DNA of 64,000 nucleotides from Osedax fenrisi (lineage: Eukaryota; Annelida; Polychaeta; Sabellida; Siboglinidae). This document shows, piece after piece, positions 36,316 to 49,777 of the stretch. The position numbers were made by a program, and so were the translations under genes. Each line of letters opens with the position of its first letter. The first letter of the stretch is position 1. Under the pieces are notes generated by a model, which did not search any database, had not been told where the DNA came from, and saw only the letters and a program-made list of their open reading frames with translations. Location of the stretch: the NCBI GenBank assembly GCA_964019155.1, contig OZ025240.1, positions 33,512,007-33,576,006 of the forward strand, in the 5' to 3' direction.

Positions 36316-36323
36316 GTACCCAC

Positions 36324-37260
36324 CAAGCAACTGACCGTATTGGTGCTGACATATTACTGACCACACTTTTAATAAATAACAACAATACATATCATCATCT
36401 TCTATCTCCCTCAAGATATTCCTCTCGGGTTATGCTCACCTAAATTATCTGTCTGCATACACAATTATTTGGAATAAAACTTACACATAAAAGGTGACCT
36501 GCATTTTGACTACGATATCATTAAAATACTCCATATAATTCCCAACTATTACATACATAACTAAAGCATATTAAACTTGTAACCTGCCCCACATATACAT
36601 ATGGATATAGGTTTTAGGTTATCAGGGTAGTTAAACCAATATGGGGTTGGTCAGGTTCCTAGGGTAGGTCAGGCCCTATAAAGTGGTATTAGTGACGTCT
36701 CTTGGCGTCGAAATCTAAATATCATGACAAACTTCTCCTCCCCTCCAAAACCATAACTCCCAAACTAACCTCGCATAGGAAGCACGGAAAAGTTCATGAG
36801 AATGAACTTAAACTCACGTCATACACAACAAGTAACGCTGATACTTTTACCACTGCCCTAACTACTATACCTGATAACATTATATTTAATTTTATTATAT
36901 AATCTAATTCTATTTATGTTTACTATTCTATTTAATATTATTTAATTACTAGGTCCAATAGTATTATTGTATATACAATGGAATATTCCATGATTTATAT
37001 CTAATAAAAATCTGTTTACTACTAGGATTATTAGTAATAATTATATTGATGATATTCTTATTATATTATTTATTACTTATGTATTTCATAGAAAATGTGA
37101 ATACAAATTCAGAAGCTATATAATTTATAATAATAATAATACTAATAATAATATAATAATATAATTTATTGAATATAGAAAATAGATATTAAAAATGACA
37201 TAAAACAGGAGACAAAACTAATATTAAATTAAGTAAATGTATTAACATTATTGATTTACA
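36324..37260. other. Intergenic stretch, no gene recognised
   Basis: 36700-36900 has an open frame of 66 codons (Lys/Ser/Thr-rich) with no recognisable family. The rest is AT-rich with (AAT)n near 37127-37160. Confidence 0.35.
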
Positions 37261-37261
37261 T

Positions 37262-39320
37262 ATTCCATAGTTTCGCCCGTATATGTTAATGATATGCCAA
37301 CAGGGACGCGACATATCTTAGATTTAAGGAAAGGGTGAATCATTTCCTAAGCCGTGGGGTGGAACATTTGACCAGTAGATTCCATGCTGGCAACCTTACT
37401 CCCCGACACCCGTCATAACCCCACTGTCTTAACATAAAATATGAGGACAACAAAAAATAGGGTAATAAATAAAAATATATAAATAAATGAACAAGGTAGA
37501 ATGAACATGCTCATCAGCTACCAGACAATATCGCAGAAACACCCGATTTGAATAATGGAAGATACTTCATTTTGGTTAGATGAGCAGGAAGATTGTTCCA
37601 TGTAACCGATAACCGATTGCTGAAGAAGTTGTGTGATCGGTTATTCTTTGAGATGTATCTTCTGATTTTCACCGAGGGCCCTCTAAGATGATTCGCGTAG
37701 GTCCACAAGAAATCATCTACATCCACATCAACAAGACCATTGACTATTTTATATGTCATCACAATATCAGCAACATGTCTGCGTGAAGAATGTGATTTTA
37801 GTTTTAAAAATAATAATCTGTCAATGTATTCTAATTAACCTAAATTGCATCTAAAGAAAATTTTTGAGTAAATAGTCTCTGAACCAATTCGAGTTTTGCG
37901 GAATTACCATTTAATCTGAATGGAATGGATGGATTCCAGAGACTGAAATCGTATTCAAAGATAGATATTACATAACTTGTATATGCTAGTGTCAATGGTA
38001 CATATTTGTTACATCTAAATACTCGAAAGATTATATTAATCATGTTGTATGCTTTACGGATAATATTATTAATATGATCGTTAAAAGATAGATTATTATT
38101 GATAATTACACCTAGATCGGTGTACATATTTGAATAGACTAATTGAACACCGTTAATCGAATATGAGGATATTTCAATACCCTTACTAGATATTATAGAG
38201 CATTTGTGGGTTGCTAAATTTAGACCTGATAATTTTGACCAATCATTTAATTTGGTTAGTGCATTATGTCCATTAAAATTCATATTTATGGATAAGAGAA
38301 AGTTTGGCATCATCTGCAAAAAGGTTACATATGATATCAGGTGAGAAGATACTAGGAAGGTCATTTATGTAGATTATAAATAAAATTTGTCCTAAACATG
38401 AACCTTGTGGTACCCCTGATGTTACCATAATATTATCAGATACATTCATACCAACCTTAACACATTTATGTCTATTATGAATATATGATTTTATCCAGTG
38501 TAGTACATTACTGGTTATCACTAGAGCTTCAATCTTAGATAGTAGCTTAGAATGCGATACTGTGTCGAATGCCTTTGCGAAATCGATGTATGTAGTATGC
38601 AAATCATAACTGTTGTCCGTGACTCGGGCTAGATTCCTGTAGTATTGGATCAACTACAGAGTGGTTGATTATCCCGCTAGAAATCCGTATTGGCATTGTG
38701 ATATGTATCCATTTTCTCTGAGAAAGTGAACCAAGTATCTATAAAGAATCTTTTCGAAAATAATTAATGTGTAGGGTTGAATACTTATGGGTCTATAATT
38801 CGATGGTAGAGATGTATCACCTTTTTTGAAGATAGGAGTAAATATACTCTATTTCCACACATTTGGGCAGTATTGGTTAGTTAGTGAATGATTTAATATT
38901 AAAGATAGAGGAATACTTAGCTCATATGGTAAAGATTTTAATATACCCTTTGATAGTCCATCTGGTGGTATACTATACTTATTGGGCATGTGGCAAAAAT
39001 GCTTTCTTACAGTCTCGGGGCTCATAGGAAAGGTGTTAAATATATTATTAGAAACTATGGATGAATTACTATTAAATGAATAGCTGTCCTTAATGAATAC
39101 ATATTTAAAATGTTTAGATACGCATTCAGCTTTATTTCTATCTAGGGTTAACAGTTTATTATCATTTTACATTAGAGGCGGCATATTGTTACGAGTAGAT
39201 ATTTGTCTATTAACATAGGAATACAATGATTTAAGGTTATTGTTTGACAGTGATTAGGCTTCAATGTTATAGATGTAATCCGATATGGATTCAGATAAAT
39301 TTATTTGATATACATGTCAT
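37262..39320 (-). pseudogene. CR1-like LINE, 3' part (split by a DNA transposon)
   Basis: Minus-strand order: SLYSYVNRQISTRNNMPP (about 39200), NYRPISIQPYTLIIFEKILYR (38750-38810), IDFAKAFDTVSHSKLL (38560), SGVPQGSCLGQILFIIYINDLPS and CNLFADDAKLSLI (38300-38430), YTDLGVIINNNLSFNDHI (38090), LELVQRLFTQKF, then NHLRGPSVKI...SVTWNNLPAHL (37560-37700). It is a Jockey-superfamily, CR1-type RT with stops, and the frame changes after FADD. Its 5' continuation resumes at 42306 beyond the inserted element. The 3' end is near 37262. Confidence 0.85.
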
Positions 39321-39865
39321 AGGCTATATACTGTTAAAAATAAGGGTATAACATTATGAATTATATGGTATAACATATGGAAATACGAGTTATACCATAC
39401 AATTACGTTAAATGGTATAAGATCACATATTATATGGTATAACATTTGATTTTTTTAGTTATACCATATAGCTTAATTGAAATGGTATAAGATTACGAAT
39501 GATATGGTATAACATTCGTAATTTTTAGTTATACCATTATCTATTAAATATAATGGTATAACTTTATGAATTATATGGTATAAAATATGGAAATACCAGT
39601 TATACCATAACATTTTAAAATTAAGTTTAAATTTGATTGAAAATAAAATGTATAAGAAATATAATTCATAATAGTATCCTTCATAATATCCTTAATATAA
39701 CAGTTTACTTATTGTTGTGTTATATTATTATAGACATAGCATGTATTGCTTCTAATTGCAATTAAACTGGTTTTCAGAAACTATATAGATTCCCCATAGG
39801 GAAATATGTATACATATACATATTTCCTATATTTTATATACAAATACTTATAATTATGCGAGTAT

Positions 39866-39869
39866 ATAT

Positions 39870-39911
<42 letters not shown>
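39866..39911. repeat. (AT)n microsatellite
   Basis: TA tract inside the 3-kb transposon. Similar ones lie at 40022-40060, 40178-40210 and 41416-41471. Confidence 0.9.
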
Positions 39912-39916
<5 letters not shown>

Positions 39917-40016
39917 ATTCCATTTTATTTATTAACATATTCTATTTCCACTCTACAATCAACATGAGAAGCATCTATTTGTCAACACATTACAATATAC
40001 ATAAGGTATTTATACT

Positions 40017-40061
<45 letters not shown>

Positions 40062-40171
40062 AATTATATCATATTATATATAATAATATAAAATTTTATA
40101 TAATATATAATTTTATAATATATTTATATATTATTGATAATATATAATTAAATTGTTAGAATATAATTGTA

Positions 40172-40215
<44 letters not shown>

Positions 40216-40724
40216 AGTCAAAGTTGTATACAGAAAAGTTCTATAGATATATCGATTAATGTAATATACTTAAATGTATTTAGCATTACGTAACAGAAAT
40301 CGATATATCTACATGAAAACTTTAAACTAGATTTCGGTGTCTCGCTCTGTGTTAATTGTATAGCCATAGCCATGCATGGCCATACATGTACATATTTTTA
40401 TCGTCTGTCAAGTATATTTCGTTATTTTTCTATAGAATAAATTCCACTAGGTGAGATTGCCTCATTCTTCGTTATGCATATCATCAGGTATGTACTATTA
40501 TTATTATTATTATAATTATTATTATGTTATATTATTATTATGTTCAACAGGTATTTGCTTTGATTAATAAATTGTATTAGAACATTCACTTTATTACATA
40601 TATATATATTATAAAATTATGATAACTATATGCTATACAATATAATATTGTATACATATTAATATGCAGGTAACTGAAGAATTATTTGCAGAATTTCAAA
40701 TTAATTTAAAATATTAGAAAAACG

Positions 40725-41412
40725 GCCGGAGAGGGATGAAAAAGCATATAACGTATATACAAAAATATATAAACGAATATATTGATGTGCTAGGTAGCGT
40801 TAATACGCAAACTGACCAAACAGGTAATTTAGTTATCTAATTAATAACATTAGTTAAATATCTATATAAAATAAATATGCAATTATATTTTATTACTCCA
40901 TATGGATAGTATACTATTATTTATTTTATTTTTAGCTCACAATTAAATTTAATAATATTACTAATAGTTATATATATATATATATAAATATGTTAACTGT
41001 TGTACAAATATTATCAATATCCTTCTATCCTTAATCAAATATAGATTATAAAGTCTATAATTAAATAAATAATATAATTTTTCCAAAAATAGATGCGGGA
41101 ATCTTATATTTTATGATGGGAGTTTGCGAATTATTGAAAAATGAATTTACAATGAAAATAAAAATAAGGTTACTTAATGATTACTTAATAACTATAGATT
41201 TAATATTATAGTTATTTTATGATTTGTCGTATGCTAATTCAAAAGTATAGTATACTCTATTATATATATAACTGCTATTGGATTTTTCTAATTAAAATTC
41301 TAAACTATACCTTATATAGTATTATCATATATGATATTAACTGTATAAAGTTTCTTATAAGATACATATGTACACTATTATATAATATGCAATATTATTA
41401 TATACTCGAGTA

Positions 41413-41475
<63 letters not shown>

Positions 41476-41545
41476 TTTTAATTTTAATTGCAGGAAATAA
41501 TGAATCCATATATCAGAAAAGAGGGTGCTTATTATGTGTGTCGAT
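40725..41545 (+). other. Possible spliced remnant gene inside the 3-kb transposon
   Basis: Open exon-like blocks: about 40728-40821 (GMKKHITYIQKYINEYIDVL...QTDQT, donor G|GTAATT), then 41094-41167 after AATAG| (AGILYFMMGVCELLKNEF). The G|AT junction keeps phase. A third block after TTGCAG| at 41495 reads EIMNPYIRKEGAYYVCR then stop, but no good donor links it. No family recognised; may be chance in AT-rich DNA. Confidence 0.25.
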
Positions 41546-42305
41546 AATTGTTTGGTTTTCGTTCAAAATAATTTATTTCGTATAGAATAAAATATATTTT
41601 ATTAAGTGGTATTGTTAATTTTATTTGTTTCATAACATGTCCTACAAACATTAATTGTTTATGTAATTTTGTATCATGTTATTTATTTTAAAATGTATCT
41701 GTTAATTAACAATATTGTTACACTAACATATATGTGGTTTTTAGAAATTAAATTATCATTATAAATGTCGATTCCATATATAAATTAATAATATAGAATA
41801 GTAAGTTATTATAAACACTGGTATAAATTTAAATAAAATATAGTATAACTTTTAATAAATTATGATATAACTTTATATAATATACATTTTAATAAATTAT
41901 GGTATAACTTTAAATAAAATATAGTATAACTTTTAATAAATTATGGTATAACTTTATATAATATATGGTATAAATGTTAATAAATTATGGTATAACTTTA
42001 TATCAAATATGGTATAACTTTTTATAAATTATGGTATAACTTTATATAATATATGGTATAAATTTTAATAAATTATGGAATAACTTTATATCAAATATGG
42101 TATAACTTTTTATAAAATATGGTATAACTTTATATAATATATGGTATAAATTATGGTAAAACTTTATATAAAATATGGTATAACTTTTTACAAAATATGG
42201 TATAACTTTTTTAATTAGTTATACCGTAAATGGTATACCAGGGCGCCACGGGGTTATACCATTTTTTAATCAATGTTATACCATTTATTTCTAACAGTGT
42301 AGCCT

Positions 42306-42440
42306 CCATTTAGCTCTTATATTTGGTTTATGTCTATTTTAAATAATTTCTTACATTTCGAATCAAGTTTGTTGATGAATTTAGGAAATTTAAATGACCG
42401 AATAGTTGATAGAGATATCATTGATTAGTCTATAAAATTT
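42306..42440 (-). pseudogene. Continuation of the split CR1-like LINE
   Basis: The minus-strand frame reads FKFPKFINKLDSKCKKLFK, the Lys-rich linker expected before the RT domain of this LINE, ending exactly at the transposon boundary. The other half begins at 39320. Confidence 0.55.
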
Positions 42441-42788
42441 CAATACAAGTTATTAATAACACATCAGTAGATTCTTCCACCTAAAGAATACTAGATCAAT
42501 ATTGAATATTATTTAATATTTTAACATTTTTGTCAATCATGAATATTGGTCCATTATATATATATAATAGCCATGTATAATTACATTAAATATTCTTATA
42601 ATATTCTCAGAGAAAGTTTTAGAATAATAGTTTTGTAAAAAAGTCGTAATACTTCTGAAAGAATCTTCTCAAAGAAACACCCAAAATCTTGTTTTAACAC
42701 GTATTCTATTTTTACATATACATTTCATTTATAGATAATGAAATAATAATACCCCAAGATATACTATAACGATTCAGTATAACAGTAT

Positions 42789-42824
<36 letters not shown>

Positions 42825-43045
42825 TCTATAATTATTTTATAATTTCTTAACAATTGTTCTAGGAGAAATAGGTTAAATGAATGTATACATTTATTTTTAT
42901 AATTTGTATATTTATTATTATTAAGGTATACATGTGAAAACGTATATGTACAAATTTAATATAGTAGACAATATTTAAAAAATAATAATTTGTATGTATA
43001 TATATAAATTCATATTGACAGAATGTACTACAGAATCGTAATAAG

Positions 43046-43101
<56 letters not shown>

Positions 43102-43133
43102 ATATATATATACACGTATATCTAAAGGTAGAT
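42441..43133. other. AT-rich stretch, no gene seen
   Basis: TA runs at 42792-42821 and 43049-43112; otherwise featureless. Confidence 0.5.
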
Positions 43134-43490
43134 TTATACGGATAATAAGCTGGCTCTCTGCTTATCGAGGGGGTACAAGCAGCGTCCATTTTCTGTTGAA
43201 GAGGTGGCGTTCATTTCGTGCACCGACATCCTGTTGCGTCTGGCCAATAGGAGACGAGCTCGCCGTCTCGTGGCCTCGGTTGACCCGCACACGTCGAAGG
43301 TCACCATCATCACCACCGCACCGAAGCCGACCAGCACGAGGAACAGCGACATCGTCATCACTACCACGGTGGAGACTTCCTGCTGGCGACGTGTGTCCGC
43401 GGGGGGCATGTCTAGGAATGCGTCCGCCAATCCGAACACATATAAGAAGGTCAACAGCACGAGCGCGGGGATTCGGCGGCCGGAGTTCAT
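43134..43490 (-). CDS. Small single-pass membrane protein, unknown family
   Basis: A 118-codon intronless frame, GC-rich in very AT-rich surroundings. Residues 1-24 look like a signal peptide (MNSGRRIPALVLLTFLYVFG then LADA). A short Asp/Pro/Arg-rich stretch (about 25-40) precedes one strong hydrophobic segment (about 41-67, VVVMTMSLFLVLVGFGAVVM). A basic region (RRRARLLLARRNR) follows and would place the C-terminal tail in the cytoplasm. Upstream of the ATG is a good acceptor-like TTACACCCATAGTCACAG|GAG, so a 5' exon may exist. I do not recognise the family. Codon bias and composition argue it is real; two plus-strand frames over it are shadows. Confidence 0.6.
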   Translation of the reverse strand: MNSGRRIPALVLLTFLYVFGLADAFLDMPPADTRRQQEVSTVVVMTMSLFLVLVGFGAVVMMVTFDVCGSTEATRRRARLLLARRNRMSVHEMNATSSTENGRCLYPLDKQRASLLSV

Positions 43491-43536
43491 CTCCTGTGAC
43501 TATGGGTGTAACGATAGAGTGTTACAATAGAAGACA

Positions 43537-43543
<7 letters not shown>

Positions 43544-43576
<33 letters not shown>
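43544..43576. repeat. (AT)n microsatellite before SINE
   Basis: About 33 bp of TA just upstream of the split SINE copy. Confidence 0.9.
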
Positions 43577-43578
<2 letters not shown>

Positions 43579-43581
43579 TAC

Positions 43582-43624
43582 TGCCTGTGTGGCAAAGTTG
43601 GCTAAGGCGTCAGACACACAAGCA
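43582..43624 (+). mobile_element. tRNA-derived SINE, 5' part (split copy)
   Basis: TGCCTGTGTGGCAAAGTTGGCTAAGGCGTC carries an A-box-like TGGCNNAGTTGGC. It stops at ACACAAGCA, exactly where the intact copy (51942) continues GCAGTAGGAC; the remainder lies at 47874. Confidence 0.8.
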
Positions 43625-43694
43625 TGCTAACCAAGTAACCAAAAGCTGGTTCAAGACTTAGGAAACTTAAGTCAAACTTGGTTCAAAAGTTAGT

Positions 43695-44235
43695 AACCTG
43701 TGATACCGAAAACTTAAGTCAGCGAACCAGGTATGGACCAATTTAAAACTTAAGTCAGCGAACCAGGTATGGATCAATATAAAACTTAAGTCAGCGAACC
43801 AGGTATGGACCAATTTAAAACTTAAGTCAGCGAACCAGGTATGGACCAATTTAAAACTTAAGTCAGCGAACCAGGTATGGACCAATTTAAAACTTAAGTC
43901 ATCGAACCAGGTATGGACCAATTTAAAACTTAAGTAAGCGAACCAGGTATGGACCAATATAAAACATAATTCAGCGAACCAAGTATGGATCAATATAAAA
44001 CCTAATTCAGTGACCCAAGTATGGACCAATATAAATCTTAAGTCAGCGAACCAAGTATGGACCAATATAATACCTAATTCAGTTACCCAAGTATGGACCA
44101 ATATAAAACTTAAGTCGGCGAACCAAGTATGGACCAATATAAAAGCTAATTCAGCGAACCAAGTATGGACCAAGTATGGACCAAATAATACCTAATTCTG
44201 TGAACCAAGTATGGACCAATATAAAACCTAATTCA
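43695..44235. repeat. 36-bp tandem array, about 14 units
   Basis: Unit AACTTAAGTCAGCGAACCAG plus GTATGGACCAATTTAA. Outer units have CCAGGTATGG, inner units CCAAGTATGG and ATAAAACCTAATTCAG, giving two subtypes in order. The open frames (VHTWFADLSFKL repeats on the minus strand) follow from 36 being divisible by three and are not taken as a gene. Confidence 0.9.
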
Positions 44236-44575
44236 ATGATAATCTAGTAAAATATATAGTATTACTTAAATAATTATACTTTTTTAAATAATATTTTATT
44301 TATTAAAAACAGTATATTAACTTATATATTAATATATCAAATATATTAATTAAAATTATAATTATTAATTAATTTGCATATATAAAAATTAAATCAATAT
44401 TTCAAAATAATTAAAAGTTATAATATTTTATTCTTTCTATAATAAAATAATGATATAAACTTAATAATAATACTTACATCAACAACTTAAGTTGAACTTA
44501 AGTCATGTATCATAAGTGTATAATATATTATTTATTATATGTATATATATATTATATACCATTTAATATATATAT

Positions 44576-45071
<496 letters not shown>

Positions 45072-45285
45072 GAATTAAATTGAATTGAATTGAATTGAAT
45101 GAATATTTATTATGAATTTTTTCAAGTTCGATTTAGTAATAATTAACAATATGTAGTGATAAATTCACAAAACGACAACAAAACGTAGATAGTACACATA
45201 TAAAAATAACAATAGTAAATTAGAAACGTATCACATGTGCCGGTGATAAAAACAATTAATAATTAAAATTAATAATTTATAAAAT

Positions 45286-45324
<39 letters not shown>

Positions 45325-46530
45325 ATAAATATTAAGTTATAATTTTTTTAATAAGATTTTTAAAGGTATATAAACTATTTGCTAATACAATATGTTCATC
45401 AAGACCATTCCAAATTTTAGCTATTTGATTATTTAGTAGATTTTTTGTTACATTTAGTTTACATGTATTCATACTAATTTGCAGAGAATGGCCTCTGGTA
45501 TTGTAGTTGGTCTTTTTGATATTAATAATAGATGATGTATTCATAGATACCAATACGTTAAATAGCTTATATACCATAACAAGATTAAATCTAGTTCTTC
45601 TGATTTCTAGAGAATCTAGATGTAGGTATATTAATCTTTCATTATAAGGTTTATAAGGTAAACAGCATCTCTCGATTAATCTTCTCGTAAAGAATTTTTG
45701 GACCTTCTCTAGTTTTATCTTCAGTCCTTTGAATGTCCTGGCATCTAATCCCGGATTCCAGACTGTCGACGCATATTCAAGGTGGGGTCTAGCATATGAT
45801 ATATATGCTTTTCTAATAGCTGGCATATTATTAGTAATGAAACAGCGAAATATACGATTGATAACACAATATGCACTTGTACAACACACACCAATATGTT
45901 CAGAGAAATGTAATGATGGATCAAATTTGATACCAAGATCACGATACGATCTACAGTTTACTATTGAAACATTATTTATAGTATACAATGGTTTATTAGT
46001 ATTACCTAATGTAAGAGCAGCTGATTTTTTTGCAGCGTTTTCTAATTGCCAAGAATTAGACCATTCATAAAATTTATCAATATTATGTTGTAATTTATAT
46101 CTATGATCTATGTCATTAGATATAAAACTCAATTTAGTGTCATCCGCGAAAAGATTAATGGATATATCTTTATCAATCACTTCGACTAAATCATTGATAT
46201 ATATTAGAAAGAGTAAAGGCCCTATTACAGATCCTTGTGGAACACCAGATATTATTTTAACTGTATCAGACATTTGATTGTTAACTCTTACTCTTTGAGA
46301 TCTACCAGATAGAAAACTACTTATCCAAGAATGTATGTTACCACATATACCTAAATTAGTTAATTTGACAAGTAATTTACTATGAGAGACCTTATCAAAA
46401 GCTTTAGCATAGTCAAGATATATGATATCAATAAAACTGCCTTTATCAATTGCAGTAATCCATTTAGTATAACAATTTAATAGTTGCAGTTCAACAGATT
46501 TTTTATGACGGAATCCAAATTGAGAATCAG
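45072..46530 (-). pseudogene. CR1-like LINE reverse transcriptase, 5'-truncated, frame intact
   Basis: An uninterrupted minus-strand frame from about 46530 to the stop at 45332. It opens with SDSQFGFRHKKSVELQLLN, then LDYAKAFDKVSHSKLL, SGVPQGSVIGPLLFLIYIND, NLFADDTKLSFI (catalytic Asp pair), YRDLGIKFDPSLHFSEHI, YARPHLEYASTVWNPGL, VQKFFTRRL, and RRTRFNLVMVYKLFN. N-terminal RT motifs and the endonuclease are missing. 3' UTR 45092-45331. The 3' tail of CAATT units matches the copy at 14566. (TTA)n lies on both sides, so insertion into a pre-existing TTA repeat is likely. Confidence 0.88.
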
Positions 46531-46531
46531 A

Positions 46532-46828
<297 letters not shown>

Positions 46829-47149
46829 GTATATATTTAAATATATTATAAACGTATGTTATATGACTTAAGTTCAACTTAAGTTATTGATGTTATCCTA
46901 TTAATATTTATCTATATAGTTTTTATTTAATTATAAAGAAAATTATAATATATATTCTAATTATAAATATAATTAAATCAAAACTATATACAATATAATT
47001 AAATATTTATATAAAATATATCAAGACAGTTGGTGTATCACTTGATTATAATAAGATGCACTGTAAATACAATATTAATCTATGTTATGACACTTTTTAT
47101 AACAAAACATAATTATCTTTTTTAATATAATATAATATATTATATGTGT

Positions 47150-47645
47150 CATACACACAATAAAACTTATTTCATTTAAATTAAGTTTGACCTAAGTTAT
47201 AACTTAAGTTATACACACAATAAAACCTAGTTCAGTTGACTTAAGTTTGACCTAAGTTATAACTTAAGTCATACACACAATAAAACCTAGTTCAGCTGAC
47301 TTAAGTTTGACTTAAGTTTTAACTTAAGTCATACACACAATAAAACCTAGTTCAGTTGACTTAAGTTTGACCTAAGTTATAACTTAAGTCATACACACAA
47401 TAAAACCTAGTTCAGCTGACTTAAGTTTGACTTAAGTTTTAACTTAAGTTATAACTTAAGTCATACACACAATAAAACCTAGTTCAGCTGACTTAAGTTT
47501 GACTTAAGTTATAACTTAAGTCATACACACAATACAACCTAGATCAGCTGACTTAAGTTTGACTTAAGTTTTAACTTAAGTCATACACAAAATAAAACCT
47601 AGTTCAGTTGACTTAAGTTTGACCTAAGTCATAAATTAAGTTTTT
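47150..47645. repeat. 60-bp tandem array, about 8 units
   Basis: Unit TAAAACCTAGTTCAGCTGAC plus two ACTTAAG-containing blocks and ATACACACAA, with the palindrome CTTAAG up to three times per unit. One unit is extended by an extra TATAACTTAAGT. Shares TAAAACCTARTTCAGC with inner units of the 36-bp array. Confidence 0.92.
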
Positions 47646-47873
47646 CATGCCTTAAAACTTAAGTCATTTCGAATTAAGTTAGACTTAAGAAATAACTTAA
47701 GTTACAGTGACTTAAGTTATATACAATTTATAATTACAATTTACAATTATACTTAAGTTTGACTTAAGTTTTGAACCAGATTTTTGACTTAAGTCAATAT
47801 GACCAACTATGAAGCAAGTATTTTATTTGTGAACCAAGTATGGACCAAGTTTGACCCAATCTGTGTTACTTGG

Positions 47874-48118
47874 GCAGTAGGACGCGAGTTCGACCCTCGT
47901 CCGGACCATTAATTAATTTTATAAAATGGGTTTTAAAATATTATTTAGAAGTGATCTTATATAATTGTGTATACATAAATGATCGACTTTCGTTAAAACC
48001 ATGGATGCCTTAACATGCGAGCGGCTTCAAAGGGACATTATAGCCATATATGGTTATAAGTAAACACTTCATCTAAGTTCCTGGATGGGATGAAAGGACT
48101 CCACCAAATAAAAGTAAC
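47874..48118 (+). mobile_element. tRNA-derived SINE, 3' part (split copy)
   Basis: Continues the copy begun at 43582: GCAGTAGGACGCGAGTTCGACCC (B-box-like GAGTTCGACCC at 47886-47896), then the family body TTATAAAATGGGTTTTAAAA ... TTCCTGGATGGGATGAAA ... CTCCACCAAATAAAA. Confidence 0.85.
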
Positions 48119-48207
48119 AATATATATATATATATACTAGGATAATGATTCATATAGATAGAGTGTATGTCATATAGGTATACAGTGTAGGAGCATCGCC
48201 CATTCTG

Positions 48208-48430
48208 ATCAATAAAATATGTCTCAAACTAAATTTATAAGTGATTTTATATAATTGTTTATAACAAATATATCGGTTCTCAATATAAAAAATGGATATT
48301 CACTAATACGGAAGCGTCTACGAAGGGATACTATAGCCATATTGTTATAAGTGAACACTTCATCTATGCTCCTATAGGATGTAATGAAATATCTATAGAT
48401 GGGATGAAATGACTCCAACAAAATACCATA
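48208..48430 (+). mobile_element. Divergent SINE body copy lacking the tRNA head
   Basis: Aligns with the SINE body: AAATATGTCTCAAA, AGTGATTTTATATAATTGTT, TATAGCCATATTGTTATAAG, GATGGGATGAAATGACTCCA. 5'-truncated and diverged; lies right behind the split copy. Confidence 0.65.
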
Positions 48431-48439
48431 TAATATAGT

Positions 48440-48530
48440 ATAACAACAAAAAACTAATGTTGTGAACAAATAATGTACATATAGGTAATAATATTTATAC
48501 TGAAATAGTATTATCTATATATTTATATTA

Positions 48531-48574
<44 letters not shown>

Positions 48575-49741
48575 ATCTACATACATTATTATTATTAAAT
48601 TATTTAATTATTAAAATGAATAGTTTAATATATTATATAATTTTACATATATAGTAGTATAGTATAGAGGTAAATGATATATAATTAGAGTATATTAGAT
48701 TTTACTCACCAGAATTTAAAATGATATTATAAATTTTTACGCTGTAAAAAAATCTCGATTACTATAATACTATATTATATAGTATATCATATTGTTTTTA
48801 GTTTTCTTTTTTAATCTGATATAAAATATACAATTAGTAAAATAATTCAATTTTTAAATAATAATTATAATTTATTTATATTTTATTGTTGTCATAGCAA
48901 TATTTAATTTTAATAATTCAAAGATAATAAATCGAATTTACGTATACTATACCATATATTTTTAAAATGAAAATCATTGATAATATGTAATATTACATAA
49001 ATTATATTATAGTTATTGAACTCTACTATAATAAGATATAATATAATATTCTATTCTATATATATATAGAATAATATAATTTTTGTATTTAAAAAATAAA
49101 ATACACTAGAGGTAACTAGATAACCTATAACCGATAACCTACTATAGTAATACCTATAGGTAACCTAGTATGTATAGTAACCTAGATAACCTATATGGAG
49201 AATATGATGAATACATAGTTACAGGACACAAGATAAATATAGGAAAACAATCTTCAACCAAACTCAAATATACAAATTATTGATTATAAATTGTATACTA
49301 TATAATCTACAGAAAATAAATGAAATACAGACACTTACATTTTATTTTACCTAAATATATAGTTATAATACATTAAGAAAAAATATATATTATTTAATTA
49401 AATGTCTAAATAGTACACAATAATATTTTTTATGAAATAAGCTAGAAAAAAGTTATCCCCGATAATGATACGTATAATATAAATTTATAAACATTTATAT
49501 TCAATAACAAATAACTAGAACGTTATCTATATAAATAGTTTTATTTATTTAGTAAGACATTTAATTATAATTAAAATAATATTATAATAATGGATAGGTT
49601 AGTTTAATAAGGTAGTTACATAATACATTAGATAACATATACGTATACGTACTATTATATATATAGTCATATTAATTCTTCAGTAATTACTATTTAAAAT
49701 AAAAATATATGAAGGCGAAATTTATGGTTAAGAAGTTTATA

Positions 49742-49774
<33 letters not shown>
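48440..49774. other. AT-rich stretch, no gene seen
   Basis: TA runs at 48535-48567 and 49746-49772. 49100-49200 repeats GATAACCTATA/GTAACCTAG words. Confidence 0.5.

Positions 49775-49777
<3 letters not shown>

Larger units (their letters stand above)
39321..42305. mobile_element. 3-kb DNA transposon with GGTATAAC arrays, inserted in a LINE
   Basis: Ends AGGCTATATACTGTTAAAAATAAGGGTATAAC-type (left, 39321) and its inverted form ending GTTATACCATTTATTTCTAACAGTGTAGCCT (right, 42305); shared core CTGTTARAAATAA. About twelve GGTATAA/TTATACC motifs follow the left end (39344-39610) and around twenty precede the right end (41830-42282), spaced about 20-25 bp. LINE coding sequence lies on both sides. 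The CACTG-like end recalls CMC/Chapaev elements, but no transposase was recognised. Confidence 0.75.

Noticed and set aside
43196..43630. Plus-strand Arg/Ser-rich frames over the membrane-protein gene
   Set aside because: Antisense shadows: the minus frame has a signal peptide and membrane span, these have no domain-like character and run into (AT)n and SINE sequence.
43667..44195. VHTWFADLSFKL repeat frame (minus) and its plus-strand counterpart as a secreted repeat protein
   Set aside because: Unit length of 36 bp keeps any frame open; the array is an arm of a transposable element.
47150..47645. 60-bp array as a CRISPR array
   Set aside because: Units are contiguous with no unique spacers, in a eukaryotic transposon arm.
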